Positions 34,960-43,838 of a DNA stretch of 64,000 nt are shown piece by piece. A program made the position numbers and the translations under genes. Position 1 is the first letter of the stretch, and each line of letters starts with the position of its first letter. Below the pieces are notes generated by a model. It was not told where the DNA came from. It saw only the letters and a program-made list of their open reading frames with translations, and did no database searches. The stretch is from Aliikangiella coralliicola. GTDB lineage: Bacteria > Pseudomonadota > Gammaproteobacteria > Enterobacterales > Kangiellaceae. Location of the stretch: the NCBI RefSeq assembly GCF_007004725.1, contig NZ_ML660161.1, positions 359,122 to 423,121 of the forward strand. Direction: 5' to 3'.

Positions 34960-36405
34960 TTAGCCAAGCGCTTTCTTTATCATGTCTCCATATTGCGGAT
35001 CCGCTTTGGTGAATTGGGCGATCATTCTCTCCTGTATTGATTGGTTTGCCTGCGATAGTCCACCAGCAATATTGTTCACTAACTGTTGCTTCTGATCGTC
35101 GCTCATTAATCGAAATAGATCGCCAGTCTGGGAATAATAATCTTCTTCTGACTGATCGTGATAGCCAATCCATGCATCTTCTAAAACTGGCATTGGCGGA
35201 GCTGCGACGGTTGCGTCCGGCTCAGCTTCTTGTCGATCATTAGGATAGAAGTTGGCACCGGCACCTTGATTATTATTTCCGCCTGAGAAAGGACACATAC
35301 CAGCGAAAGCACCGTCACGTTGATAATGATTCACCGGACAGCGGGGAGCGTTCACAGGCAGCTGATTGACGTTTGCACCGACACGATAGCGATGAGCATC
35401 TTGATAAGCCATTAATCGAGCTTGCAGCATTTTGTCTGGTGAAGCGCCAATTCCCGGTATCAAATTACTGGGAGCAAAGGCCACCTGTTCTGTCTCGGCA
35501 AAATAGTTTTCAACATTTCTATTGAGTTCAAGTGTCCCTATTTCGATTAAAGGGAAGTCAGAGTGGGGCCAAATCTTTGTCAAGTCGAAAGGGTTGATCC
35601 GATAGCTGTTGGCTTCAGCTTCAGTCATGATCTGAATTTTCACATCCCAACGAGGGAAGTCACCTTGGTCAATCGCATCAACTAAATCTTGCTGAGCGCC
35701 GAACGACGGCATAGTGGCGGCTTCGTCGTCGGTTAAGGTTTTGATACCTTGCTGGGTTTTCAAATGCCATTTCACCCAGAACCTTTCACCTTTATCATTC
35801 CAGAAACTCAGAGTATGTGAACCAAATCCGTGCATGTGGCGGTAGGAATAGGGAATTCCACGGTCTGACATCAAAATCGTCATTTGATGTAAAGATTGTG
35901 GATGATTAGCCCAAAACTCAAACATATTGGCTGCATTCGGGGTGTTTGTGCGTGGATCTTTTTTCTGTGAATGGACAAAGTCTGGAAATTTAATCGGGTC
36001 ATTCAGAAAAAACACAGGTGTATTGTTACCCACCAAATCAAAGTTTCCCGAATCGGTATAGAATTTTATCGCGAATCCTCTTGGGTCTCGCGCATAGTCG
36101 CTAGAGTCTTGTCCCCCACCAACAGTAGAGAATCGAACGAAAACATCGGTTTTATCACCGACATTTTGCAGAAACGAGGCAATGGTGTAGTCCGTTAAAG
36201 CCTTATTCAGGGTGAAAGTACCATAAGCCCCGGTACCACGGGCGTGCACAACTCGCTCTGGAATTCTTTCGCGGTTAAAGTGCGCCAGTTTTTCAAACAG
36301 GTAGTGGTTGTCGAATGTAAGTGGACCTCGCGCACCAACGCTTACGCTGTTGTTATCATCGGCTACCGGCGCGCCGGCTGATGTCGTTAGTTTTGATTTG
36401 CTCAT
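34960..36405 (-). CDS. katA: Monofunctional heme catalase (KatA type)
   Basis: This catalase dismutates H2O2 to water and O2 in the cytoplasm. The 481-residue protein is a small-subunit catalase. The distal His is His54 in RVVHARGTGAYG, the distal Asn is Asn127 in VGNNTPVFF, and the proximal heme Tyr is Tyr334 in RLMAYQDAHRYRVG. The length and the RLFSYxDxHR-like block fit clade 3. The first ~20 residues are disordered-looking. A possible OxyR half-site pair lies about 125 bp upstream of the start. It is transcribed alone between two convergent or tandem neighbours. Confidence 0.97.
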   Translation of the reverse strand: MSKSKLTTSAGAPVADDNNSVSVGARGPLTFDNHYLFEKLAHFNRERIPERVVHARGTGAYGTFTLNKALTDYTIASFLQNVGDKTDVFVRFSTVGGGQDSSDYARDPRGFAIKFYTDSGNFDLVGNNTPVFFLNDPIKFPDFVHSQKKDPRTNTPNAANMFEFWANHPQSLHQMTILMSDRGIPYSYRHMHGFGSHTLSFWNDKGERFWVKWHLKTQQGIKTLTDDEAATMPSFGAQQDLVDAIDQGDFPRWDVKIQIMTEAEANSYRINPFDLTKIWPHSDFPLIEIGTLELNRNVENYFAETEQVAFAPSNLIPGIGASPDKMLQARLMAYQDAHRYRVGANVNQLPVNAPRCPVNHYQRDGAFAGMCPFSGGNNNQGAGANFYPNDRQEAEPDATVAAPPMPVLEDAWIGYHDQSEEDYYSQTGDLFRLMSDDQKQQLVNNIAGGLSQANQSIQERMIAQFTKADPQYGDMIKKALG

Positions 36406-36527
36406 ATTTCTGTCTCTCCGATAGTTATTTGCTGCTTTGGCCTGTTTTGACTACCCATGCCTTAATATTTGAAATAACTATAGAAGATAAAGTTTGATAG
36501 ATAAAATTATTTATTATGATTGAGTTG

Positions 36528-36542
36528 ATAGATTATTACTAT
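36528..36542 (-). promoter_or_regulatory. Possible OxyR binding core upstream of katA
   Basis: ATAG, seven bases, then CTAT matches the inner half of the OxyR consensus (ATAG-N7-CTAT repeated). The flanking quarter-sites are poor and the region is AT-rich, so chance is not excluded. The site lies about 125 bp before the catalase start. Confidence 0.3.
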
Positions 36543-36674
36543 GAATTTGAGGATGAGATAGTTTAGCCTTGTAATGCTAACCAGCACCAAAAGTGATTCC
36601 AGTGCTGACTAGTTCCAATTTTTGTGGCGTTTCCAGTACCAATCAGAATTTGAGGATTTGCGCCAGGCTTTCTA

Positions 36675-37988
36675 TTAGTGCTTTTTACCGACCACGTCGA
36701 CAGCACATTGGTAAACCGCTTCAGAAACTGCCTGATGTGCTTCTTTGTTCAACGCCGAAGGGACCAATGCATCTTCTTTCGCCAGGGCTGACAGGGTTTC
36801 TGCCACTGCGATTTTCATTTGGTGGGTTATCTCCGAAACACCGGCATCCAGGGCGCCGCGAAATAACCCCGGAAAAGCCAGCATATTGTTAACGGTTTTT
36901 CCATCTGTCGCAAAAATCGCGCCTTGCTCTAGTGCAATCTCTGGTTCTATTTCTGGATCGGGATTGGTGAGCGCCATAATGATTTGACCTTCTCTGACCA
37001 TTTCAGGTTTTATTAAACCTTTTACGCCAGTTGTTGCGACGACAATATCTGCTTGTTGCATTAATTCATCGAGACTCACTGGGGTGCCACCTTGGCCGCG
37101 CAACTTTTTCTTTGCATCTTCATTAATATCCGCCCCGAGCACTTCTTTAACACCATAATCTAGTAGCAAATTACAGATCCCCATACCGGCAGCACCCAAA
37201 CCGATTTGGCCGAATACTTTATCTTTGATACAGACGCCAACGCGCTTAGTGGCAGTGAGAAGTGCGGCAAGGACCACTATTGCGGTGCCGTGTTGATCGT
37301 CGTGAAACACGGGCTTGGAAATTCTGGAAATTAACTCTTCTTCAATTTTAAAACACTCAGGTGCTTTGATGTCTTCTAATAAAATCGCACCGAAAGAAGG
37401 AGAAATTGCTTCTACAGTCTCGATGATTCTGAGTGGATCTTTTTCTTTTAAAAGAATTGGAACGCCGGAGACTCCTACCAGCTCAGATAAAATAGCAGCC
37501 TTTCCTTCCATTACCGGTAATCCGGCCTCAGGCCCGATATCCCCTAAACCGAGAATGGCGGTTCCATCTGTTACTATCGCGACGGTATTTTGAATGTTCG
37601 TGTATTCTTTAATTTTTTCCGGTGATTTTTTGATCGCTTCGCAAACTCTGGCTACACCAGGTGTGTAAACGTCACGTAGCACTTCAAGCGAGTTGATTTC
37701 AATACTCGATTGAGTTTTGATTTTGCCGCCTTTGTGACGGTTGAAAACTCGATCTGATTTACCGACAATTTTCGTTTCCGGTAGTTCGTTGATTTTATCG
37801 ACCAGCAATTGCATATTCAGGGAATCATCATATTCAATGGTAATTTCCCAAATAGTGTCACGATATAAGCGACGCACCGCGTTTAAACCTTCAACAGTAA
37901 TTCCCATATCGCCGACTATGGTCAATACTTTGGCCATATTGCCCGGTTGGTGAGGTGCTTCAACAAGCAGTATTTCCACGATTTTCAT
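36675..37988 (-). CDS. NAD(P)-dependent malic enzyme with N-terminal ACT domain
   Basis: This enzyme oxidatively decarboxylates malate to pyruvate. The 437-residue protein has an ACT-like regulatory domain at about 1-80 (VEAPHQPGNMAKVLTIVGDMG), typical of amino-acid or metabolite sensing. The malic enzyme core follows, with VYTPGVARVCEAI, VTDGTAILGLGDIG, VMEGKAAIL and the metal-binding HDDQHGTA. The Rossmann domain has GLGAAGMG. ACT-fused forms are a known short malic enzyme type, about 430-480 residues. Cofactor preference cannot be told by eye. It is transcribed alone, in the same direction as catalase. Confidence 0.94.
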   Translation of the reverse strand: MKIVEILLVEAPHQPGNMAKVLTIVGDMGITVEGLNAVRRLYRDTIWEITIEYDDSLNMQLLVDKINELPETKIVGKSDRVFNRHKGGKIKTQSSIEINSLEVLRDVYTPGVARVCEAIKKSPEKIKEYTNIQNTVAIVTDGTAILGLGDIGPEAGLPVMEGKAAILSELVGVSGVPILLKEKDPLRIIETVEAISPSFGAILLEDIKAPECFKIEEELISRISKPVFHDDQHGTAIVVLAALLTATKRVGVCIKDKVFGQIGLGAAGMGICNLLLDYGVKEVLGADINEDAKKKLRGQGGTPVSLDELMQQADIVVATTGVKGLIKPEMVREGQIIMALTNPDPEIEPEIALEQGAIFATDGKTVNNMLAFPGLFRGALDAGVSEITHQMKIAVAETLSALAKEDALVPSALNKEAHQAVSEAVYQCAVDVVGKKH

Positions 37989-38168
37989 AGGGTTGTTAAT
38001 AACTCATCGGATGACAGGTGTGATTAAAAGGAGCTTAACAGAGTAAGCGGATTTCTCAACCAACAAAATGTTCTAGTGATAAAAATAATTTCTAATGATA
38101 GAAAATCCGCTAATATGACTGCAAAATTCTGTTGGTAAAACACTATTGGCATTTCAAGTTAAAGTATT

Positions 38169-38855
38169 ATGCAAAATCAAAAAAGTGAAAAAGTCATCGT
38201 AAGCTGGTCGTCAGGTAAAGACTCAACTTTAACTTTGTTGCGATTGCTGGAAAAACCAGACTATGAAGTCGTTGGACTTTTTACCACTTATTATCAGGAC
38301 TATATTCCATTTCAAGCAACACCTCTGGAAATGCTTAGAGCACAAGCTGAACGAATTGGCATTCCACTCATTACTCAGGAATTACCGAAAGTTTTTCCTG
38401 ACAACAAGGTTTATCAATCCTTGGTGGTTAACGCGCTGCAAAGTTGTGGAATTGAATTCGACGCTGTGGCGTTTGGTGATATGTTTTGTAATGGCATTGT
38501 CGATTATCGGCGAAGCTATATTGAGCCCGCTGGGTGGAAATGTGTGTTTCCTCTGTTAGGTGAAAATACCGATGCACTTGCGCAGGAAATTATCGACAGG
38601 AAAATAAAGACATTCGTTTGCACTGTTGATACGACCCAGTTAGATGGGGGATTTGTCGGTCGGCAGTTTGATCGTTTGTTGTTGGAGGGATTACCTGATG
38701 GTGTTGACCCTTGCGGTGAGGACGGTGAATTTCATACTTTTGTGCATGATGCGCCCTGTTTTAGCGAACCGATTCATTTAGAGATGGAAGAGATAAATCG
38801 AGAGTCTCGTTTTCATTACCAGAAATATAAAATTTTAAAATTAAACCAGCTATAG
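38169..38855 (+). CDS. PP-loop ATPase of the Dph6/ATP_bind_4 family
   Basis: The 228-residue N-type ATP pyrophosphatase is marked by the PP-loop VSWSSGKDSTLTLLRLL near the N-terminus. FGDMFCNGIVDYRR and GEDGEFHTFVHDAPCF are the conserved blocks of the diphthine-ammonia-ligase-like family. Bacteria lack diphthamide, so the bacterial members must act on another substrate, which is not known. The C-terminal EDGEFHT block is intact, suggesting an active enzyme. The start has no strong Shine-Dalgarno. The gene is divergent from malic enzyme with a 180-bp AT-rich spacer. Confidence 0.88.
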   Translation: MQNQKSEKVIVSWSSGKDSTLTLLRLLEKPDYEVVGLFTTYYQDYIPFQATPLEMLRAQAERIGIPLITQELPKVFPDNKVYQSLVVNALQSCGIEFDAVAFGDMFCNGIVDYRRSYIEPAGWKCVFPLLGENTDALAQEIIDRKIKTFVCTVDTTQLDGGFVGRQFDRLLLEGLPDGVDPCGEDGEFHTFVHDAPCFSEPIHLEMEEINRESRFHYQKYKILKLNQL

Positions 38856-38947
38856 TAAACATTACTAGAGAAAAAGCTGGTGAGGAATTTCACAGCACCT
38901 CACTCGCCCTGTCACAGACGCCAAGTCGATGCTAAAAGGAGAGTACA

Positions 38948-39355
38948 ATGGTTAGAAATATACTTTCGGTAATTGTTGGACTGGTTGTCGGGTCTGCTGT
39001 GAATATGGGGTTGATAACTGTTGGTGCGTCAATTGTGCCACCGCCACCGGGTGTTGATGTTACAGATCCCGAAAGCATCAGTGCTTCTATGCATCTATTT
39101 GAAGCGAAGCATTTTATCGTACCATTTCTTGCCCATGCATTGGGTACATTTTCCGGGGCATTGGGTGCTTTCTTTGTGGCCAAATCACACCAGAATAAAT
39201 TTGCCTATGGGATTGGGGCTGTGTTTTTATTTGGCGGAATTTATGCGTCATTGATTATTCCTGCGCCAACCTGGTTTATTGTGCTTGATATCGCTGTCGC
39301 GTATTTACCCATGGCCTGGGCTGCTATCCAAATTGGCAAACGATTTGGCCGATGA
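38948..39355 (+). CDS. Four-helix membrane protein of unknown function
   Basis: The 135-residue integral membrane protein has four predicted helices (about 3-25, 58-78, 86-104 and 108-127). The first loop carries a Pro-rich SIVPPPPGVDVTDPES stretch, then LHLFEAKHFIVPFLAHALGT with charged and His residues near a membrane edge (my reading of the segment around 48-67). Similar small proteins are annotated as hypothetical in many bacteria. A strong Shine-Dalgarno (AGGAG, 6 nt before the ATG) supports the start. The function is unknown. Confidence 0.75.
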   Translation: MVRNILSVIVGLVVGSAVNMGLITVGASIVPPPPGVDVTDPESISASMHLFEAKHFIVPFLAHALGTFSGALGAFFVAKSHQNKFAYGIGAVFLFGGIYASLIIPAPTWFIVLDIAVAYLPMAWAAIQIGKRFGR

Positions 39356-39605
39356 TATGCGAAAATCCCTGAGGGAGTCATTTTCTCCTCGCGCTTTTGT
39401 AACGATTTTCAATACAAACGCCTACTATTCTCTACATTTTAATACTACTTTCACACGCCGCCCAAATTTATAATCTATTTAAATTCTCGCTGGTCAATAT
39501 TGGCAAATACTTCAATCATTACTCGATAGAGGCGTTGAGTTCCCGTTAATTGGCCAAACAAAAGCGTCAAACTGTTATTAGCAAAAAATGTAAAAGGTTA
39601 TTGTT

Positions 39606-39965
39606 ATGAAGAAAATATTTATTGGTGTTATTGCTTTGAGTTTATCTGCCTGTCAAGCGATTAAGCTGAGCCCTGGAGCTGAAAAAATTCGTTTAACTCA
39701 CAAAGAACCAGGCAAAGAGTGTCAGTTTTTGGGAGATATTACCGGTAATCAGGGAGACTTTTTTACCGGAGGATTTACCTCAAACGAACAGCTGGAAACT
39801 GGCGCGCGAAATGATTTGAAAAACAAAGCACACACTATGGGAGGAAATGTTATTTACATTCTTACCCAGCGCGCCGGGCAGACTAGCAGTTATGACTCTG
39901 AGCACGGTGGTGGTTCTTCTCAGACGAACGTGACTTTAACTGGAAACGTATATCGTTGTTCGTAG
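39606..39965 (+). CDS. DUF4156 family lipoprotein
   Basis: This is a 119-residue outer-envelope lipoprotein. The signal peptide ends in the lipobox LSAC (Cys16). The mature part has KECQFLGDITGNQG, NDLKNKAHTMGGNVIYI and a C-terminal GNVYRCS, which are the conserved features of DUF4156. Two cysteines (in KECQF and YRCS) probably form a disulfide. Family members are small, common in gammaproteobacteria and uncharacterised. It has its own transcript, with a hairpin downstream at 40018-40050. Confidence 0.85.
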   Translation: MKKIFIGVIALSLSACQAIKLSPGAEKIRLTHKEPGKECQFLGDITGNQGDFFTGGFTSNEQLETGARNDLKNKAHTMGGNVIYILTQRAGQTSSYDSEHGGGSSQTNVTLTGNVYRCS

Positions 39966-40017
39966 TAGATAAAGGATTCGGTCTGCAGGACCATTTCGGA
40001 AGAAATGAAATTCGTAA

Positions 40018-40050
40018 GTGACGACCTGAAGTACGAATACTGGTCGTCAC
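40018..40050. terminator. Hairpin between the convergent lipoprotein and peptidase genes
   Basis: GTGACGACC and GGTCGTCAC form a perfect 9-bp stem around a 15-nt loop. It lies between two convergent genes, with a T-rich stretch a little further on. It probably acts as a two-way terminator. Confidence 0.55.
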
Positions 40051-40065
40051 CTTCGTTACTTCATT

Positions 40066-42489
40066 TTAATTTTTTGCGCTTTTAACTGTAGTAGGCTTAA
40101 CATATTTCTCAAGCCACTCATGTTGTTCCCATAAAAGATGAAGTAAAGACTCACGAGCACGGTAACCATGCTGTTCATGAGGCAACATCACCAGACGAGC
40201 ATTTCCGCCAAGTCCTTTCATCGCAGCAAACATACGCTCAGATTGCATCGGAAATGTTCCAGAATTTGGATCTTCTTTACCGTGAATCATTAACATTGGC
40301 TCATCAATTTTTTCCGCGTGAAAAAATGGAGACATGTTCGAGTAAACTGCCTGGCCTTCCCAAAAGCTGCGTTCTTCGCCCTGAAAACCAAATGGTGTCA
40401 ATGTGCGGTTGTAGGCGCCGCTTCGGGCAATGCCTGCTTTAAATAAATCACTATGAGCAAGTAGATTAGCGACCATAAATGCACCGTAAGAATGACCGGC
40501 AATCGCGATTCTGTCAGGATCCGCAATACCCTTATCAACCAGCACTTTAACCGCTGCTTCAGCACTATCAACTAATTGTTTTCTAAAAGTATCATTGGGC
40601 AAATCGTCGTCGGCACCGATAATCGGCATTTTGGGATCATCAAAAACAGCAAACCCTTGAGCTAAATGGGGCAGAGGTCCCCAATAGCTAACTCGAACAA
40701 ATTCATACGGAGAATCTGTTACCTGGCTGGCAACACTCTTATCTTTGTATTCTAGCGGGTAGGCCCACATTAATACGGGCAGACGCCCTTGCTTTTCGTC
40801 ATAATTTGGCGGAAGGTAAAGTGTACCGCTTAACTCAACGCCGTCTTTTCGTTTATATTTTATCAGCTCTTTTTTGATCCCTTTGAAGGCTGGTGAGGGG
40901 TGTGGGAACTGGGTGAATTGTGAAAGTTTTTTATTCTTGATATCACGAATAAAAAAGTTGGGTTGCTCAGATTGTGATTCGCGTAAGGTCAAAACCTTTG
41001 TCGCATCATCACTAATGGTAACAACCACTCTTTCATAATAAGGAGCTTCCGATTTCCATAAACGCTTCTTTTTTTGAGAGGAAAAGTCATATTCATCCAT
41101 GAAAGGAATGTTGCCTTTCGGAGACGCGCCTCGACCGGTTAATAAAACCTTATTGTTATTACCTTGTACCTTGATTACATCTACGCCAAATTGATTTTTA
41201 TGATAAACAAATCTTCCCGGATCTTTGTATCGGTCGTTATAAGAACGCTGCTCGAATATCACTTTTTCGGCATTCGGATTATCTGGAGAAAACTTCCAGG
41301 CGCGATATTGCCTGTCACTAAAGCGCCAATCGCTAATAATCGCGAAATCTTTGTTTCCCCATTCAATTCCCGCATAGCGCCGTTCGACTTTTTGTAGTAG
41401 CTCCGCGGGTTTAGTGAAAGGCGCCTTCCAAGTATGGACGGAATCATGAAATGCGACTGACTTTTTCATATCCCCGCCATCAAGGGCTTCGGCCCAAACG
41501 AGCGTTGCTGCTTTATCTGATCGCCAGGCGATACTTCGCCGTCCTTCTCTAACGGAGTCAAAACCTTTAGGTATGTTTTCACCTGATGGTAAGTTAGCAA
41601 CCTGTTTAACCAGTTTGCCTTGAGTGTCCCAAACTTCGGTAAGTAAGGGAAAACGATAGGCTGGAACCAGGTATGAAAATGGTTTTTGGTATTGGGCCAC
41701 CAAAAGATATTTTCCATTGGGAGATTGTTCATAAGAACGAAACATGCCTGGTTTACCCAATTTTTTTACTTTTCCTTTCAGGCTAATTTCAGCGATCTGT
41801 GAAGTCGCCAAAAATTCAAACAGTGCTTCGTCTTGAGGGGTTTTTAATAAGTTTGAATAGGTTCTTACAGCAGCTTTTTGTCCACTGGTGATTTGAATAA
41901 CCGGTTCAATATTTTCGAGTGATGCTTTGGGTTTCTGATTTGCGCTACTTACTGTAACTCTTGTATAAAAACCTTTTGAATTACGCTTCCAGCGATATTT
42001 GCTGCCACCTAAAGATGCGTTGATATAGGATTTGGAAACCCGTTTAACTTTTTTCTTTTTGAGGTTGTAATTCCATAGGCTAAGTCCTTTGCTATTTTCG
42101 AGAACAAATGCTAGGTTCTTTGAGTCTGGAGAAAAAGATACATTCATGATTTTGCCTTTTGGCAAATCGTTCAGTACAACTTTACCATCACCCTGAAGTT
42201 GTCTTAATGTTATTCCTGTATAACCACGCGAGCGGCTAGGTGCAAAGATCGCCGAGTTTATTTTTAGTCCCGCCAGCTTTTCTTCGGGCTGCGCCAGCTC
42301 GCTGATACTGGGAGCGCCAGGACGTTGCAACAGCGCAACCCAAACCTTGTCCGGCGAAATTGTGGCACCAGGTCTTCTAGGAGCATCGACCAGGTCAGCC
42401 ATTAGTTTAGGGGGGTTTTGATAGCCTGAATCAGCGAGAACAAGCCCACTTAAACAAGCTAGCAGTGTCAGGGTCAGTAATTTTTTCAA
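40066..42489 (-). CDS. Secreted S9 family (prolyl oligopeptidase-like) serine peptidase
   Basis: The 807-residue exported peptidase has a signal peptide (LLTLTLLACLSGLVLADS) and an N-terminal WD40/propeller-like domain (about 50-540) that gates the active site. The C-terminal alpha/beta-hydrolase domain has a nucleophile in AIAGHSYGAFM (Ser near 667), an acid in MIHGKEDPNSG and a His in PHEQHGYRARES. SHSYGA-like elbows and the PxxHGxR tail are typical of S9 glutamyl or acylaminoacyl peptidases. The start is a TTG with GGAG 9 nt upstream. It probably cleaves short peptides in the periplasm as a nutrient-gathering enzyme. Confidence 0.93.
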   Translation of the reverse strand: MKKLLTLTLLACLSGLVLADSGYQNPPKLMADLVDAPRRPGATISPDKVWVALLQRPGAPSISELAQPEEKLAGLKINSAIFAPSRSRGYTGITLRQLQGDGKVVLNDLPKGKIMNVSFSPDSKNLAFVLENSKGLSLWNYNLKKKKVKRVSKSYINASLGGSKYRWKRNSKGFYTRVTVSSANQKPKASLENIEPVIQITSGQKAAVRTYSNLLKTPQDEALFEFLATSQIAEISLKGKVKKLGKPGMFRSYEQSPNGKYLLVAQYQKPFSYLVPAYRFPLLTEVWDTQGKLVKQVANLPSGENIPKGFDSVREGRRSIAWRSDKAATLVWAEALDGGDMKKSVAFHDSVHTWKAPFTKPAELLQKVERRYAGIEWGNKDFAIISDWRFSDRQYRAWKFSPDNPNAEKVIFEQRSYNDRYKDPGRFVYHKNQFGVDVIKVQGNNNKVLLTGRGASPKGNIPFMDEYDFSSQKKKRLWKSEAPYYERVVVTISDDATKVLTLRESQSEQPNFFIRDIKNKKLSQFTQFPHPSPAFKGIKKELIKYKRKDGVELSGTLYLPPNYDEKQGRLPVLMWAYPLEYKDKSVASQVTDSPYEFVRVSYWGPLPHLAQGFAVFDDPKMPIIGADDDLPNDTFRKQLVDSAEAAVKVLVDKGIADPDRIAIAGHSYGAFMVANLLAHSDLFKAGIARSGAYNRTLTPFGFQGEERSFWEGQAVYSNMSPFFHAEKIDEPMLMIHGKEDPNSGTFPMQSERMFAAMKGLGGNARLVMLPHEQHGYRARESLLHLLWEQHEWLEKYVKPTTVKSAKN

Positions 42490-42765
42490 GTCGAATTCTC
42501 CCTATTTAATGTTGTTTTTGTATTTTCAAAGTAGGCTTTGCTACGATAATTTGTCGTTGTGCGATAGAAACCATGTTGTAAACTAACATTTTAGAGCTAA
42601 TTCAACCAAGTAAAAATTGACACATTCAGTTGACAGTGAAATGGTCATCCAATGACTTCAGTATCAAATTTTTAATGTGTGAATCTCAAATATATATGGC
42701 AAGCAACTCAAACAAAACGAGGCTTGAGTTTTCAAATTAACGATCAGTCAATATAGGTAGCCGAA

Positions 42766-43311
42766 ATGAGGATCATTTTTTCAGTCATAATGCTCGTAAT
42801 CGGTTTGACCGCTTGCGTACCAACCTCCGGGGTATTCAATTATCCCCGTGGTGAGGGGGGGAAGGCTATGTCAATAAGTGGGACAACGCCGCCCATGAGT
42901 TTCGCTCATGATTTAGAAAGTGGGCATTATTTTGTCACCACAAATCCCTATGGTAACGCCGTTATATTAGATATCCGATTAACCAAATACGAAGTTGTTA
43001 AACTAAAATCGGGGATTGTTAAGTTGTCGAATGATGGCGTGAAATATGAAAAATTTATTTTTGAAGATTTACAGTTTTCGCCGCCGACAAATCCAAATTG
43101 CGGTTTTGCTAAATTGCTGGGATGTAATAATTTTTATCGATATACGGCTGAGTTGCGTCTAGGGAAAAACTCGACAATCAATATTCCTCAAAAAATTGGT
43201 GATAAAATTTGGATCATTCCTCCCCAGATTATTTATGATGATAAAGTTATAAAATTAGAAACTGTAGTCTTTGAGAACAAGAAAAAGTACTGGTTGACGC
43301 CATTGCTTTAA
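42766..43311 (+). CDS. Lipoprotein of unknown function
   Basis: The 181-residue protein has a lipoprotein signal (IIFSVIMLVIGLTAC, lipobox LTAC, Cys17). The mature part is beta-rich (SFAHDLESGHYFVTTNPYG, ILDIRLTKYEVVKLKS). A Cys pair in NPNCGFAKLLGCNNFYRY probably forms a small disulfide loop. I do not recognise a family. The gene is on its own between the S9 peptidase promoter region and the phospholipase genes. It could be an accessory envelope protein for the secreted enzymes, but nothing in the sequence proves that. Confidence 0.7.
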   Translation: MRIIFSVIMLVIGLTACVPTSGVFNYPRGEGGKAMSISGTTPPMSFAHDLESGHYFVTTNPYGNAVILDIRLTKYEVVKLKSGIVKLSNDGVKYEKFIFEDLQFSPPTNPNCGFAKLLGCNNFYRYTAELRLGKNSTINIPQKIGDKIWIIPPQIIYDDKVIKLETVVFENKKKYWLTPLL

Positions 43312-43838
43312 AGTATGAGCTAAAGTGTCTACGGGAATAGAGTTGTCAAGTCATGGACTTAACAAAATGGCGCGATGGAATGCTAAATGGATCGGTTGTT
43401 AAAATTTGGGACATTAACTTCATTTGAGACTTTTGCCTGGAAAATTTTGTAAGCGCTCAAACAAGGATTATTGGGAAAAACTACTGGGCTTTTAGCGGGT
43501 TCTTTTGTAGTATGTCGTCATTCTTCGAAGAGCACTAATTCTGGCCAGTTGTAGTCAAGTCTGCCAACCCACTCAATTAGCCAGATCAAATAAAATCAAC
43601 CTGATGAAATTATGTTCTTCTCACAAGAATCGATTGTTAGTTTTGAAGCTGGGAAGGGGTTTGTAAGGGAAGTCAGATTCTTTATCAATTTGTTCGTTTA
43701 TCTCTTCTGTTTAAAATTTAATCAAATATATTTAGACGGTTACCAGAGTAATGACCACGCAAGCGTACGGCTGTGGAGTTGATTTGGTTACCTGGTATTA
43801 ATGTGATTAATTGAGTTTGTTCACACGATAGGAAAAGT
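43312..43838. other. Gene-free region before the zinc phospholipase gene
   Basis: About 530 AT-rich bases. The only frames are very short (for example a 24-codon frame from 43352) and lack Shine-Dalgarno sequences. No RNA gene or repeat stands out. Its length allows a complex promoter region or an unrecognised small RNA. Confidence 0.5.
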
